From: CAWGXG01 sp963826505
GTDB taxonomy: Bacteria; Chloroflexota; Anaerolineae; Aggregatilineales; Aggregatilineaceae
Length of the DNA stretch: 64,000 nucleotides
Reading direction: 5' to 3'
Assembly (NCBI GenBank): GCA_963826505.1
Contig: CAWGXG010000005.1
Location: forward strand, 558,001 to 622,000
The notes beneath the pieces were generated by a model that saw only the letters and a program-made list of their open reading frames with translations, was not told the DNA's origin and made no database searches. Each line of letters opens with the position of its first letter. Position 1 is the stretch's first letter. Below, piece after piece: positions 38,119 through 47,158 of the stretch. The translations under genes were made by a program, and so were the position numbers.

Positions 38119-38877
38119 ATGCAACTTCTAGAAGAACTGCTGGCGGCACTCCCTGACGGCAAGGTGCTAGAGTTATGTATCGGGGTGAATTGGACGGCGG
38201 TGGTCGTCCAGGTTGGTGATGAAACGCGCTGCGGGCTGGCTTCCACGCTGAGCGGAGGGCACAACCATTCGGCTGAACCGGATGTTCCGCAAGCCGGGCA
38301 GTTGCAGACGCTGCCCGCACGGGAATTAGCTCATCTGGCGCGTTCGGAAAACTCCTTGCAGGCGGGGATCGGACTCGCCGCGCTGAATGCACTGCTGCCG
38401 CCTCACCCGGACTTATGGCAAGACCTGAATGCGGAAGAAGTGATTGCCACGCAGGGCGCGGACAAAACGGTGGCTCTCATCGGAAGTTTCCCGTTTGTTC
38501 CGCGTTTGCGCCCGCGCGTGGGCCGCTTGTTTGTGCTGGATCTCCAACCGAAAGACGACGAGTTTCCGGCGGAAGCCGCGCCAGAGCTTCTACCCCAGGC
38601 CGACATCATCGCCATTACGAGCATGACGTTCGTCAACCACTCGCTGGAAAACCTGCTGAATCTGTGCCGTCCGCAGGCGACGATTCTGCTCTTGGGGCCG
38701 ACCACGCCGCTCAGCCCGCTGTTATTTGAGCACAACATCGATCTGCTGTCCGGAGCGGTGGTCATGGACATTGATCGCGTGCTGACGACCATTAAACAAG
38801 GCGCGAACTTCCGGCAGGTTCACCGGGCCGGGGTGCGGCTGGTTACCATGCGGCGGGGCCAATCAAGCGCGCGCTGA
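38119..38877 (+). CDS. DUF4213/DUF364 protein (putative heavy-metal chelation domain)
   Basis: 252 residues. The N-terminal part (1-90, 'LCIGVNWTAVVV') corresponds to DUF4213 and the C-terminal part (about 110-245, 'VALIGSFPFVPRLR', 'ITSMTFVNHSLENLL', 'LLGPTTPLSPLLF') to DUF364, described as an enolase-N/Rossmann-like heavy-metal-chelation domain. Function is unproven. It closes the metal module and is followed by a strong terminator. Confidence 0.72.
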   Translation: MQLLEELLAALPDGKVLELCIGVNWTAVVVQVGDETRCGLASTLSGGHNHSAEPDVPQAGQLQTLPARELAHLARSENSLQAGIGLAALNALLPPHPDLWQDLNAEEVIATQGADKTVALIGSFPFVPRLRPRVGRLFVLDLQPKDDEFPAEAAPELLPQADIIAITSMTFVNHSLENLLNLCRPQATILLLGPTTPLSPLLFEHNIDLLSGAVVMDIDRVLTTIKQGANFRQVHRAGVRLVTMRRGQSSAR

Positions 38878-38917
38878 AAAACACCGGGGTCGATCATTGC
38901 CCTGGAATCAAGAGTTG

Positions 38918-38948
38918 AGGGGAATTCCAGCAAGTTCGGAATTCCCCT
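38918..38948. terminator. Bidirectional terminator between convergent operons
   Basis: Perfect 11-bp stem AGGGGAATTCC (38918-38928) and GGAATTCCCCT (38938-38948), nine-base loop, lying between the metal module and the 3' end of the long minus-strand operon. It can serve both directions. Confidence 0.6.
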
Positions 38949-38995
38949 ATGCTTGCTTCGTCAGCGGACTGTCTACACCACGCGGACATCCACCC

Positions 38996-40066
38996 TCAGT
39001 AGAGCTTTGCGACGTCCAGCACGTTGATCAGGTCTTCGCCAGCCAGGAAACGCCTGAGATTGTCACAAAACAGGCGGACCAGCCGCCGATTTTCCAGAGT
39101 CACCGTGCTGGCAGAGTGCGGACTGATGATCACGTTCGGCATTGACCACAGCGGATCGTCAGCCGGTAGGGGTTCCACCTCGAACACGTCCAGCGCCGCC
39201 CCGCGCAGATGGCCGGATTGCAGCGCCGCGATCAGCGCGGGCTGGTCGACCACATTCCCGCGCGCGATATTGATCAGGACCGCTCCTGCGGGCAAGAGCG
39301 CCAGTTCATCGCGGCCAATCAACTGCTCAGTTTCGTCGGTGTGCGGCGCTGCCAGCACCAAAACCTGCGATTGCGCGAGAATGGGTGCCAGATCATCCGG
39401 ACCGTACAGCACATCCACGTTGGCAGGGACTCCCGCTTCCGGGTGGCGACGATTGCCGATGACCCGCATATCCAATGCTTTCGCCAGCCGGGCTACCTCG
39501 CGCCCAATCTTCCCTAACCCAATGATCCCTACGGTGAGGTCAGACAGTTCTGTTCCGCAGTAGCGCTGCCAGTGGCGGGCTTCCTTCTCGGACTGCAAAT
39601 AGGGGAAATCCTTGGCGAACATCAGCATGGACATCAGCGCGAATTCCGCCAACGGGCGCGCGTGCACGCCGCTGGCCGTCGTCAGGATCCACCCGGCTCG
39701 CTCCGCGTAGCGCATGCGCCGGACAAACTGCCCGATTCCGGCACTGGTCGCCTGAATCCATTTAAGATTGGGCGTGAGATCGGGTAGGTCTTCACGATGG
39801 GAGGCGTCGAAGTCGAACAGGATATCGGCTTTCGCCAGCAATGCCTGCCACTGCGCCTCCTGTTCGGGTGAGCGCCGCGCCGGGCCGGTATGATCGGAGA
39901 TGTAGCGCGGTCGCCCCAACAGTTCGGGGTAGTACAGCACGTTTACGTCCGGCACTTCTTCCCGAATCTGGTCTACCAGCTCGGGTTCCAGATACGAGGC
40001 GATCAGTACGTTGAGCGCGTTCTCATCTGCCAAGGTTTCGCTCCCCACCTGCCTACTTACCACCAT
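38996..40066 (-). CDS. D-2-hydroxyacid dehydrogenase (NAD-dependent)
   Basis: Up to 356 residues. NAD-binding 'GIIGLGKIGREVA', catalytic Arg in 'NIARGNVVD', Glu in 'DVFEVEPLP' and His in 'ISPHSAS' are complete. It interconverts a 2-oxo acid and a D-2-hydroxy acid. The ATG at 40066 overlaps the upstream SDR gene; a TTG at 40033 preceded by GGGGAG seven bases upstream would remove the overlap and is a good alternative. Last gene of the 19-gene minus-strand operon. Confidence 0.82.
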   Translation of the reverse strand: MVVSRQVGSETLADENALNVLIASYLEPELVDQIREEVPDVNVLYYPELLGRPRYISDHTGPARRSPEQEAQWQALLAKADILFDFDASHREDLPDLTPNLKWIQATSAGIGQFVRRMRYAERAGWILTTASGVHARPLAEFALMSMLMFAKDFPYLQSEKEARHWQRYCGTELSDLTVGIIGLGKIGREVARLAKALDMRVIGNRRHPEAGVPANVDVLYGPDDLAPILAQSQVLVLAAPHTDETEQLIGRDELALLPAGAVLINIARGNVVDQPALIAALQSGHLRGAALDVFEVEPLPADDPLWSMPNVIISPHSASTVTLENRRLVRLFCDNLRRFLAGEDLINVLDVAKLY

Positions 40067-40820
40067 CCACCGAAAGAATCTGGCCCGTCACCCAGCCCGC
40101 GTAATCGGACGCGAAGAACAGCGTGCTGTACGCGATATCTTCGGGCGTGCCAAGACACTTCAGCGCGATGTTGTTGACCAGGGCGCGCTGCCCGGCTTCG
40201 CCGTAGGACTGCCACTGCCGTTCAGTCGCTGGATTCGAGCGTACGAAGCCCGGCGCGATGCTGTTGACGGTGATATTCCACGGCCCCAGTTCGTGCGCGA
40301 GCTGGCGCGTCAGGTTCACGAGCGCGGCCTTGGCCGAGGCATAGGCTTGGATACCGGTCAGGCTGATGCCCAAGCCCGCCCCGCTCGAAATATTGACGAT
40401 GCGCCCGGACTTCGCCGCCTTCATGCCCGGCGCGACCGCCTGGCAGAAATAGAACGCGCCGTTCACATTCACGTCGAAGATGCCCAGCCAGTCCTGCTGC
40501 GGTACCTCTTCGAGCGGGCGTCCCGCCTGCCCCAGCACGCCGCCCGCGTTGTTGACCAGGATATCGATCTGCGGGCGCTGCGCGAGCGCCCGCGCGACAA
40601 AGGCCATGACCTGCTCGCGCTGTGCGATATCCACCACGCCGATCTCGCACGCGCCCCCGGTCTGCATGCACAGCCGTTGGGTTTCGGCCAGTTCATCTGC
40701 CAGGATGTCGCACGCCCACACCTGCGCGCCGCGCTGCGCGAACGCCAGACTGATCGCGCGGCCAAAGCCATGCGCCGCTCCTGTCACGATCACTGTCTTT
40801 CCCGGAAACTCGATATTCAT
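40053..40820 (-). CDS. Short-chain dehydrogenase/reductase
   Basis: 255 residues. NAD(P) motif 'TGAAHGFGRA' at 14-23, 'NNAGG' near 90, catalytic 'YASAKAAL' (Tyr and Lys, about 160) and C-terminal 'GQILSVDGGK'. A classical, apparently active SDR; substrate unknown. Ten bases follow the M32 gene stop. Confidence 0.82.
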   Translation of the reverse strand: MNIEFPGKTVIVTGAAHGFGRAISLAFAQRGAQVWACDILADELAETQRLCMQTGGACEIGVVDIAQREQVMAFVARALAQRPQIDILVNNAGGVLGQAGRPLEEVPQQDWLGIFDVNVNGAFYFCQAVAPGMKAAKSGRIVNISSGAGLGISLTGIQAYASAKAALVNLTRQLAHELGPWNITVNSIAPGFVRSNPATERQWQSYGEAGQRALVNNIALKCLGTPEDIAYSTLFFASDYAGWVTGQILSVDGGK

Positions 40821-40830
40821 AGCCGCTCCG

Positions 40831-42367
40831 CTAGTCCGCGAATCCGTACAGGCCGGAGAATTTCTCTTTCAGATACGCCAGATAAGGCGCGACGTGCAAA
40901 TCCTCGCCCGTGCTGCGCAGCAGCAGCTCGCTCACCGTGTAGGCGCGCCCGTGCCGGTAAACATGCTCGGTCAGCCAATCCAGTAGCGGCTTGTATTGCC
41001 CTGCCGCCAGGGCCGCGCTCAGATTCGGGTTATCCCGGTGGGCCGCTGCCAGCAGTTGGGCTGACATGATGTTGCCGATCGTGTAACCGGGGAACGCGCC
41101 AAAGCTGCCGCCCGACCAATGCACATCTTGCAGCGGACCTTCACTGTCCGTTTGCGGGGTGACGCCCAGGTATTCCTGCATTTTGGCGCGCCAGAACTCC
41201 GGCAGGTCTGCGATCTGCAACTGCCCGGTCAGCAGCGCCATCTCGACCTCAACCCGCAACATGATATGCAGGTTGTAAGTCACTTCGTCCGCTTCCACGC
41301 GGATCAGGCTGGGCTTGACGCGGTTGATCGCGCGGTAGAACAGATCGACGTTCACACCCGCCAGTTGCTCCGGAAAGTATTCTTGCAAGTGAGCGAAGTG
41401 AACGTCCCAAAACGCGCGGCTGCGCCCGATCTGGTTTTCCCACAGGCGGGACGACGCCTCGTGCGCGCCGTAGCTCGTGCCGCCTACCGCGTACTGCCCG
41501 TGGAAGTCGGTGGTGAGAGCGCTGCGCGTCAGAGCCGGATCGACATTCTGCTCATACAAGCGCATGGCCGGTTTCGTGCAGCGTGCCGAACAGCGCCATC
41601 GGGAAATAAGTCGGGCTGTAGCGCGTGGTGATGCGCACGTCCTGGCGCGTGAACGAAATTTCGAAGGGATGCGGCGCGATGTCGAGCCGACCGCGCTCCA
41701 GGTCATAGCCGATTTTGATGGCCATCTCTAACGCGAAGGCGCGCTGTTTCTCGATCGGGTACTCGGTCGCCCACAGGTTTTTCTCGAGCGGTTTGTCATG
41801 GGCGACGATGCGCTCCAACAGCGGCAGCACGCCCGCTTTGAACTCGTCAAACAGGACGCGCAGCTTGGCCGCGGTCATGCTCGGCTCGTACTCGAAGACC
41901 AGCGCGTCAAACGGGTGATCCTCGTAACCCACTGCCTCGGCCTGCTCTTTGGCCAGATCGAGCATTTTCTGGAGGTACGGGGCGAAGCTGGCGAAGTCGT
42001 TGTTCTTCTTAGCCTCGTGCCACACCTGCTCGGACATCGGAGCCAGGGTCGCCCGGCGGCTGAGCAAATCGGGCGGGATGCGCTGCGCCAGCTCGTAATA
42101 CTGGCGCGTTTGCTGTACGGCGCGCACCGCGTAGGAATCCGGATTCTGGCCTGCGATCTCGGCTTCAGCGGCATCCAACAGGCGGCCTGTTTCGGCGCTG
42201 GTGAAATGGGCTTGTGCCAGACTCGACAGAGTCGCCAACTGGTGCCCGCGCGTTTCGGAGCCACCGGGCGGCATCTGCGTGCGCGAATCCCAATGCAGAA
42301 TATTGATCGTGTTCAAAATATCGTTCAGCTTCGCAACATGCTGTTGGAGCGATTCATAAGCTGTCAT
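40831..42367 (-). CDS. M32 carboxypeptidase Taq-family metallopeptidase, frame broken once
   Basis: About 511 residues once repaired, the normal length for M32. The zinc motif is H-E-T-G-H, and the break falls just after it (41553-41560): one reading ends 'HETGHALV', the other continues 'LYEQNVDPALTR'. Removing one T joins them as HETGHALYEQ, the conserved M32 block. Downstream are 'EASSRLWENQIGRS' and 'GSFGAFPGYTIGNIMSAQL'. Family members release C-terminal amino acids. Start at ATG 42367 with GAGGAA eight bases upstream. Confidence 0.82.
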
Positions 42368-42398
42368 AGCGCATTCCTCAAGGCAGGCACAACACGGA

Positions 42399-43410
42399 TC
42401 AAAGGCAGTCTTTCAGGTCATCGAGCGTGGCGAGGTCTTGCGGACGCTGGCCCGCTTCAATCGCGTGAATCAGGTCGATCAAGCGGGCGGTGAGCGGCGT
42501 CGGCACGCCAGCTTCGGCTCCCAACTTCACGATCGGCCCCAACTGGGCGTCGACTTCGGTGCGCCGCTTGCGGATCGCCAGGTCGCGCCAGATACCGCTG
42601 TGTGTTTTGGCCGACGCCCGGTTGAACGTGACCATCTCGTCCAGCGACGCCAGCGACACATCCAGCGCCGCGCCCGGCGCAAAGGCGTGCGGATTGAAGC
42701 CGTTGAAGCCCTCCGGCTTGACGCCGCGCGCCTGTGCCACACTCAGCACCTCACGGGCCAGTGCGATATACAGGGTGCGATACTCCGGCCTCGCCAGCGC
42801 GTCGGCAATCGAATCGTTGGTGAGGGCTGTGGCGAACAACTGCGCACCGTACGCCATCTTGCCCCACAGATAGCCCCAAATGTTGTCCGTCATCACGGCC
42901 CGGTCGTCGAAATCAAGCAGCGTGGCATGCAGAGCTTGCAGGCGCGGCGTGATGCGGCCGTTCAATTCGCCCAGTACGACGGCGGCGCGATTGCCACGGT
43001 GAATGACGCCCGGCTCGATGTAATCCGCGCCGAAGTTGACGAACGCGCCGATAGTGCGCTCCGCCCCGACGATTCCGGCGATCACGCGCTCGTTCAGCCC
43101 GTTCTGGATCGAGACGACCACCCCGTCCTGCGCGAGATGGGGTGCCAGGGCGCGCGTGGCGTCGAGCGTGTCCTGCGCCTTGACGCACAGCAGCACCGTC
43201 TGAAACGTGCCGGTCAGCGCGTCCGGCGTGAAGGCGGGCGCATCGTGCCACGAACTCATCAACCGGACCGGTCAGGCGCAGCCCGTTCGCATTGATGGCG
43301 TCGACGTGCTCTTTGACGCGGTCCACAAACGTGACGTCATGCCCGGCCCGCGCCAGGTACGCGCCGATGGTGCCGCCCATCGCGCCCGCGCCCCACATCA
43401 ACAGCTTCAT
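42399..43410 (-). CDS. Ketopantoate-reductase-like (PanE/ApbA) dehydrogenase, frame broken once
   Basis: About 336 residues. N-terminal 'MWGAGAMGGTIGAYLARAGHDV' is the NADP-binding fold; 'SIQNGLNERVIAGIVG' and 'WGYLWGKMAYGAQLFATALT' (catalytic Lys) follow, then 'VDAQLGPIVKLGAEAGVPTP'. The frame breaks at about 43240-43262 after 'GLRLTGPVD'. A 2-oxo acid reductase role is likely, but true ketopantoate reduction is unlikely in this context. The ATG overlaps the creatininase stop (ATGA). Confidence 0.78.
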
Positions 43411-44116
43411 GTGCGCCCCCAGGCCCCGGTCAGCAGCTCGCGCGTCTCCTCGACGGCCACCTGCCAGATCGCCAGCATCTCCTCATCCGGGCGTTGGTAG
43501 TAGCCGCCAAAATTGCCGTCGCCCAGGTAGGCGCGTAACTCCTTGGGGCCGAGAATCCGCATCAGGGCGAAATCGATCATGGGCTTTTGCTCGGACGGCA
43601 TCGCTACTCCCGCCAGCCGCACCCACGGGAAATTCTCCGACCATGAGGCGTGCGACGCCTGCGGATCGAACTCCAATGTTTTGGCCCAAGTGCGCGGCGC
43701 GTTCCACCAGTTGCAGAACTTAACCACCGCGCCGGGGTTGTCAGCCATCCACTCGGCGGAGTACGCCTGCGCCGGACTGTTGCCGCCGTGTCCATTCACG
43801 ATCAGGATGCGCTTGAAGCCGTGCTCCGCCAGCCCATCAAGGATGTCGCGCACCAAATGCACGTAGGTCTCCTGGCGCAGCGAGATCGAGCCAGGATAGG
43901 AGCGAAAATAGGGCGTCAGGCCATAGTGCACGACCGGAAATACCGGTATACCCAGCGGTTCCGCGGCGTCTAAGGCCACCCGCTCGGCCAAGATAGGCTG
44001 TCCACGCTCAAGCTCAGATACGCGTGCTGTTCGGTGCTGCCCAACGGCAGCACGCAGCGATCGTCCTTTTGCAGGTAAGCTTCGACCTGCATCCAGTTCA
44101 TATCCGTGATCCGCAT
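43407..44116 (-). CDS. Creatininase-family amidohydrolase, frame broken once
   Basis: About 235 residues. The N-terminal segment in one frame reads 'LPLGSTEQHAYLSLSVDS', the metal-binding E-x-H and Asp block; the frame breaks at about 43990-43998 and the rest ('ALDAAEPLGIPVFPVVHYGL', 'LIVNGHGGN' with a metal His) continues in another frame. The family contains creatinine amidohydrolase and hydrolases acting on formamidopyrimidines and other cyclic amides. The exact substrate is unknown. It lies nine bases after the SDR gene. Confidence 0.8.
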
Positions 44117-44125
44117 GATCTCCCC

Positions 44126-44908
44126 CTACACCGACCGCATCTTGCCGCCATCGACGCGCAGCGCAGCCCCGGTGATGTAACTCGCCGCCGGTGATAGCAA
44201 GAATGCCGCCGCTGTGCCGTACTCGTCGATGGTGCCCAAACGGCCCATCGGAATCGTAGCGATGCTCTGCGCACGCACTTCCTCGACACTGATTCCCCGC
44301 TTGGTCGCCGCGGCCTGATCCAGTTGGCCAATACGGGCGGTGTCGATCCGCCCCGGCATGAGGGTATTCACCCGGATGCCGTCCGCGGCCAGCTCGTCGG
44401 CCAGGGTCTTGACCAGCCCGGCGACGCCCGCGCGCATGACGTTGGACAGCCCCAGCCGTTCAATCGGCTCGCGCACCGACGAGGACGTGCTGGCGACAAT
44501 CGCCCCGCCCTCGATCATGTGCGGCAGCACAGCCCGGATCAGCCGTATGCTGCTCAGCAGCGTCAGCTCAAAGGCGGCTTGCCACTGGCTGTCCGACAAT
44601 TCCTTGAAAAATCCGGCGGGTGGCCCGCCCGCGTTGACAAACAGCGCGTCGATGCGACCCCATTCGGCCACCGCCCGGTCGACCCAGGCTTGAATTGCGG
44701 CCGGGTCGCGCACGTCGCAGACCGCGGCTAGCGCGGTTACCCCGGTTTCGTCTAGCAGTTGCGCCGCCGCTGCCTTGATTTCGTCTTCCTGGTGGCTGCA
44801 CATCGACACATGCGCGCCTTCACGCGCCAATGCGCGCGCCGTGCCATAGCCCAGACCCTGTCCTGCCGCGGCGACCAGCGCCACTTTGCCCTTCAGTCCT
44901 AAGTCCAT
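44126..44908 (-). CDS. SDR-family oxidoreductase lacking the canonical Tyr-Lys pair
   Basis: 260 residues. 'VAAAGQGLGYGTARAL' and 'NAGGP' mark the cofactor fold and 'GAALRVDGGK' the C-terminus. Where classical SDRs have Y-x-x-x-K the sequence reads 'LSNVMRAGVAGLVK', placing Asn and Arg at these positions. This variant occurs in a known SDR subgroup, so the enzyme may use a different proton relay. Confidence 0.78.
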   Translation of the reverse strand: MDLGLKGKVALVAAAGQGLGYGTARALAREGAHVSMCSHQEDEIKAAAAQLLDETGVTALAAVCDVRDPAAIQAWVDRAVAEWGRIDALFVNAGGPPAGFFKELSDSQWQAAFELTLLSSIRLIRAVLPHMIEGGAIVASTSSSVREPIERLGLSNVMRAGVAGLVKTLADELAADGIRVNTLMPGRIDTARIGQLDQAAATKRGISVEEVRAQSIATIPMGRLGTIDEYGTAAAFLLSPAASYITGAALRVDGGKMRSV

Positions 44909-44918
44909 GATGATTCCC

Positions 44919-45833
44919 CTAAAATGCTATTGGCTGCGTCGGATCATCGATCCCGACGCGGGCGAGAATCCAACTGATTTCGGCGTGCGTCCCCGCGTCG
45001 ATCGGTACGAATGGCTCGCGCAGAGCCGCGTGCGCCATCGCGCCACGCCGGTAGAGCAGCTCCTTGCGAATACTGAGGTTGATCTTCGGCTGGTTCTCGA
45101 ACCGGATCAAGGGCAGGTAGTGATCGAAGATACGCTCGGCGTCGGCCTGTCGCCCAGCCCGAAAGGCATCGAAGACGGCGACCAACACCTCCGTGAAAGC
45201 GAAGCCGGTCATGGTGCCCGTCGCGCCGCGCTTGAGTTCCTCCAGCAGGAACATCCCGCCCAGCCCGCCGAAAATGGCGAGTTTGTCGGTGCTCTCCAGG
45301 ATAGCGCTGATCTTCTCCATCAGCGGCGGGTCTTCCATCTTGAGATGGCGAATGTTCGGAATGCGATCAGCCAGGGTCGCAATCAGATCCGCCGACATGA
45401 TCACGTTGTTGACGACCGGGAAATCCTGCACGACGATCGGCTGGTCGACCGACTCGGCGATCCGGCTGTAGAGGGCGATCACGGCCTCATCGGTGGGCTG
45501 TTCCATCAGCGGCGGCGCGATCATCACCCCGGCTGCCCCACTGGCGAAAGCCGCCTGGCTCAGCGCAATGCAGGTCGCCGTGTCGCGGTGACTGGTGCCG
45601 ACCACGACCGGCACGCGCCCGTCGACGGTTTCCATCACGGTCTTCATGACCAGTTGGCGCTCGTCCACGGTGAGCTTGGCAGCTTCGCCCAGCACGCCCA
45701 AAATGGTCAGGCCATGCGCGCCTCTGTCCAACTGGAACGCGATCAGGTGGCGCAGGCTGGCCACGTCAACCTGTCGCTGCGCGTCAAACGGAGTGGCCAG
45801 AATGTTGAAGATTCCGGCAATATCTGTGCTCAT
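44919..45833 (-). CDS. DHDPS/N-acetylneuraminate-lyase-family aldolase-like protein
   Basis: 304 residues in the DapA-type TIM barrel. The Schiff-base Lys is retained in 'RHLKMEDPP', but the usual Y-N-x-P reads 'VVQDFP', so the catalytic Tyr is replaced by Gln, and G-T-T-G-E reads 'GVLGE'. Such variants are retro-aldolases or dehydratases for other 2-oxo acids rather than true dihydrodipicolinate synthases. ATG 45833 is chosen because AAAGGA lies six bases upstream; a TTG at 45848 is less likely. Confidence 0.78.
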   Translation of the reverse strand: MSTDIAGIFNILATPFDAQRQVDVASLRHLIAFQLDRGAHGLTILGVLGEAAKLTVDERQLVMKTVMETVDGRVPVVVGTSHRDTATCIALSQAAFASGAAGVMIAPPLMEQPTDEAVIALYSRIAESVDQPIVVQDFPVVNNVIMSADLIATLADRIPNIRHLKMEDPPLMEKISAILESTDKLAIFGGLGGMFLLEELKRGATGTMTGFAFTEVLVAVFDAFRAGRQADAERIFDHYLPLIRFENQPKINLSIRKELLYRRGAMAHAALREPFVPIDAGTHAEISWILARVGIDDPTQPIAF

Positions 45834-45865
45834 GCCAAATCCTTTCAAAAATGCTGCGCCCGCCG

Positions 45866-47110
45866 TCAGTCCCCAACGCCGATCATCTTCTTGCCCGCAA
45901 TGAACGTCATGTCGATGGCAGTCAGGGCTTCCAGGTCTTCAAGCGGATTGCCGCTCATCACGATCAGATCGGCCTCTTTGCCGACCTCCAGCGAGCCGAG
46001 TTTCGCCTCAAGCCGGTTGACCCGCGCCGCCACGATCGTCGCGCTGCGCAGAGCGTCATAATTGTCGCGCTTGACGCCCAATTTCACCATAAAAGCCAGC
46101 TCCGGCGCGACGACATCGTGCCCGACAACGGGACTGCCCGCGTCGGTGCCAAAGGCAATCGGCACACCGGCTTTGGCTGCATTGATCAGCCCGTCGTAGC
46201 GGGCGGGGCTGCTGACCGCTTTCTGGCGCTCGGCGATCTTCCATTCGGGAATGTTGTATTGGCGGGCGATCTCCGGCTGGGACTGCATTACCATCGGGGC
46301 GAAGGTGGTCACAATCGGAATCTTCTTATCGAGCAACAGTTGAATCGTTTCGCCGGTCATCGAACCGCCGTGCTCGATCACGTCGATGCCAAAGCGCGCC
46401 ATGCGGGAGATGCAGTCGTTATAGGTCGCGTGGGCGGTGATGGGCAGGCCGTTGCGGTGCGCCTCGTCGATCACGGCGGCCAGTTCCTCATCCGTGAATT
46501 CGAGCGTGTCGTGGCAGCCCATAATCTTGATCAGGTCTGCGCCGCCGCGCACTTGCTCGCGCACCGCGCGCCGCATCTCGTCCGCGCCGCTCGCTTCGCG
46601 GCAGCACCAATAGGTGTGCCCGCCCGTCTGGATGATCGCTTCCCCTGTGATCAACAGGCGCGGGCCGGGGAAGATGCCCTGTTCGACCGCCTGCTTGGTG
46701 TAGATGTTGGCTTTGTTCATGCCCAGGTCGCGGACCAGCGTCACCCCCGCGCGCAAACTCTTGAGCATATTGGCGGCGGCTTTGTAGGCGCTGATCTCGG
46801 GCGGATCGTCCATCGACTGCCGCGCCAGATCGTGCACGCCGTCCCAGGCCAGATGCGCGTGTGAATTCATCAACCCGGGCATGATCGTCTGGCCGGTGCA
46901 GTCGATCACTTCGGCGTCCGTCGCGCCGAGCTGATCCACCGGCCCCACCGCCTTAATCTTGCCGCTTTCGATTTCAACAAATCCGTTTTCGATGACCTCG
47001 TCGCCCACACAGGTCAGCACGCGTCCGCCCTTGAGCACGCGGTGCGGTGCGGGGATGTCGAAAATGGGCTTGATGATTTTTTGATAGCGCCATGCTGGTG
47101 GCTCGGGCAT
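45866..47110 (-). CDS. Binuclear-metal amidohydrolase (prolidase/imidazolonepropionase-like)
   Basis: 414 residues. 'GLMNSHAHLAWDG' (His pair), 'ADLIKIMG' (probable carboxylated Lys), 'PITAHATYND' and 'DVIEHGGSM' (His ligands) and 'AFGTDAGSPV' (Asp) complete the amidohydrolase metal site. Relatives hydrolyse dipeptides with C-terminal Pro or other residues, or cyclic amides. Start at ATG 47110 with AGGACGGAG just upstream. There is a 48-base gap to the M24 gene, the largest in the operon. Confidence 0.78.
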   Translation of the reverse strand: MPEPPAWRYQKIIKPIFDIPAPHRVLKGGRVLTCVGDEVIENGFVEIESGKIKAVGPVDQLGATDAEVIDCTGQTIMPGLMNSHAHLAWDGVHDLARQSMDDPPEISAYKAAANMLKSLRAGVTLVRDLGMNKANIYTKQAVEQGIFPGPRLLITGEAIIQTGGHTYWCCREASGADEMRRAVREQVRGGADLIKIMGCHDTLEFTDEELAAVIDEAHRNGLPITAHATYNDCISRMARFGIDVIEHGGSMTGETIQLLLDKKIPIVTTFAPMVMQSQPEIARQYNIPEWKIAERQKAVSSPARYDGLINAAKAGVPIAFGTDAGSPVVGHDVVAPELAFMVKLGVKRDNYDALRSATIVAARVNRLEAKLGSLEVGKEADLIVMSGNPLEDLEALTAIDMTFIAGKKMIGVGD

Positions 47111-47158
47111 GGTCTCCGTCCTTTCTGAAGGTGCGTCCAAGCACCGATGAGGGAGGGG

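Noticed and set aside
40011..41069. Plus-strand open frame of 352 codons opposite the SDR and M32 genes
   Set aside because: Complement of conserved enzymes; composition dominated by Arg/Ala/Pro and no family match.
44886..46061. Plus-strand open frame of 391 codons opposite the DHDPS-like gene
   Set aside because: The minus-strand product has clear family motifs; this one has none.
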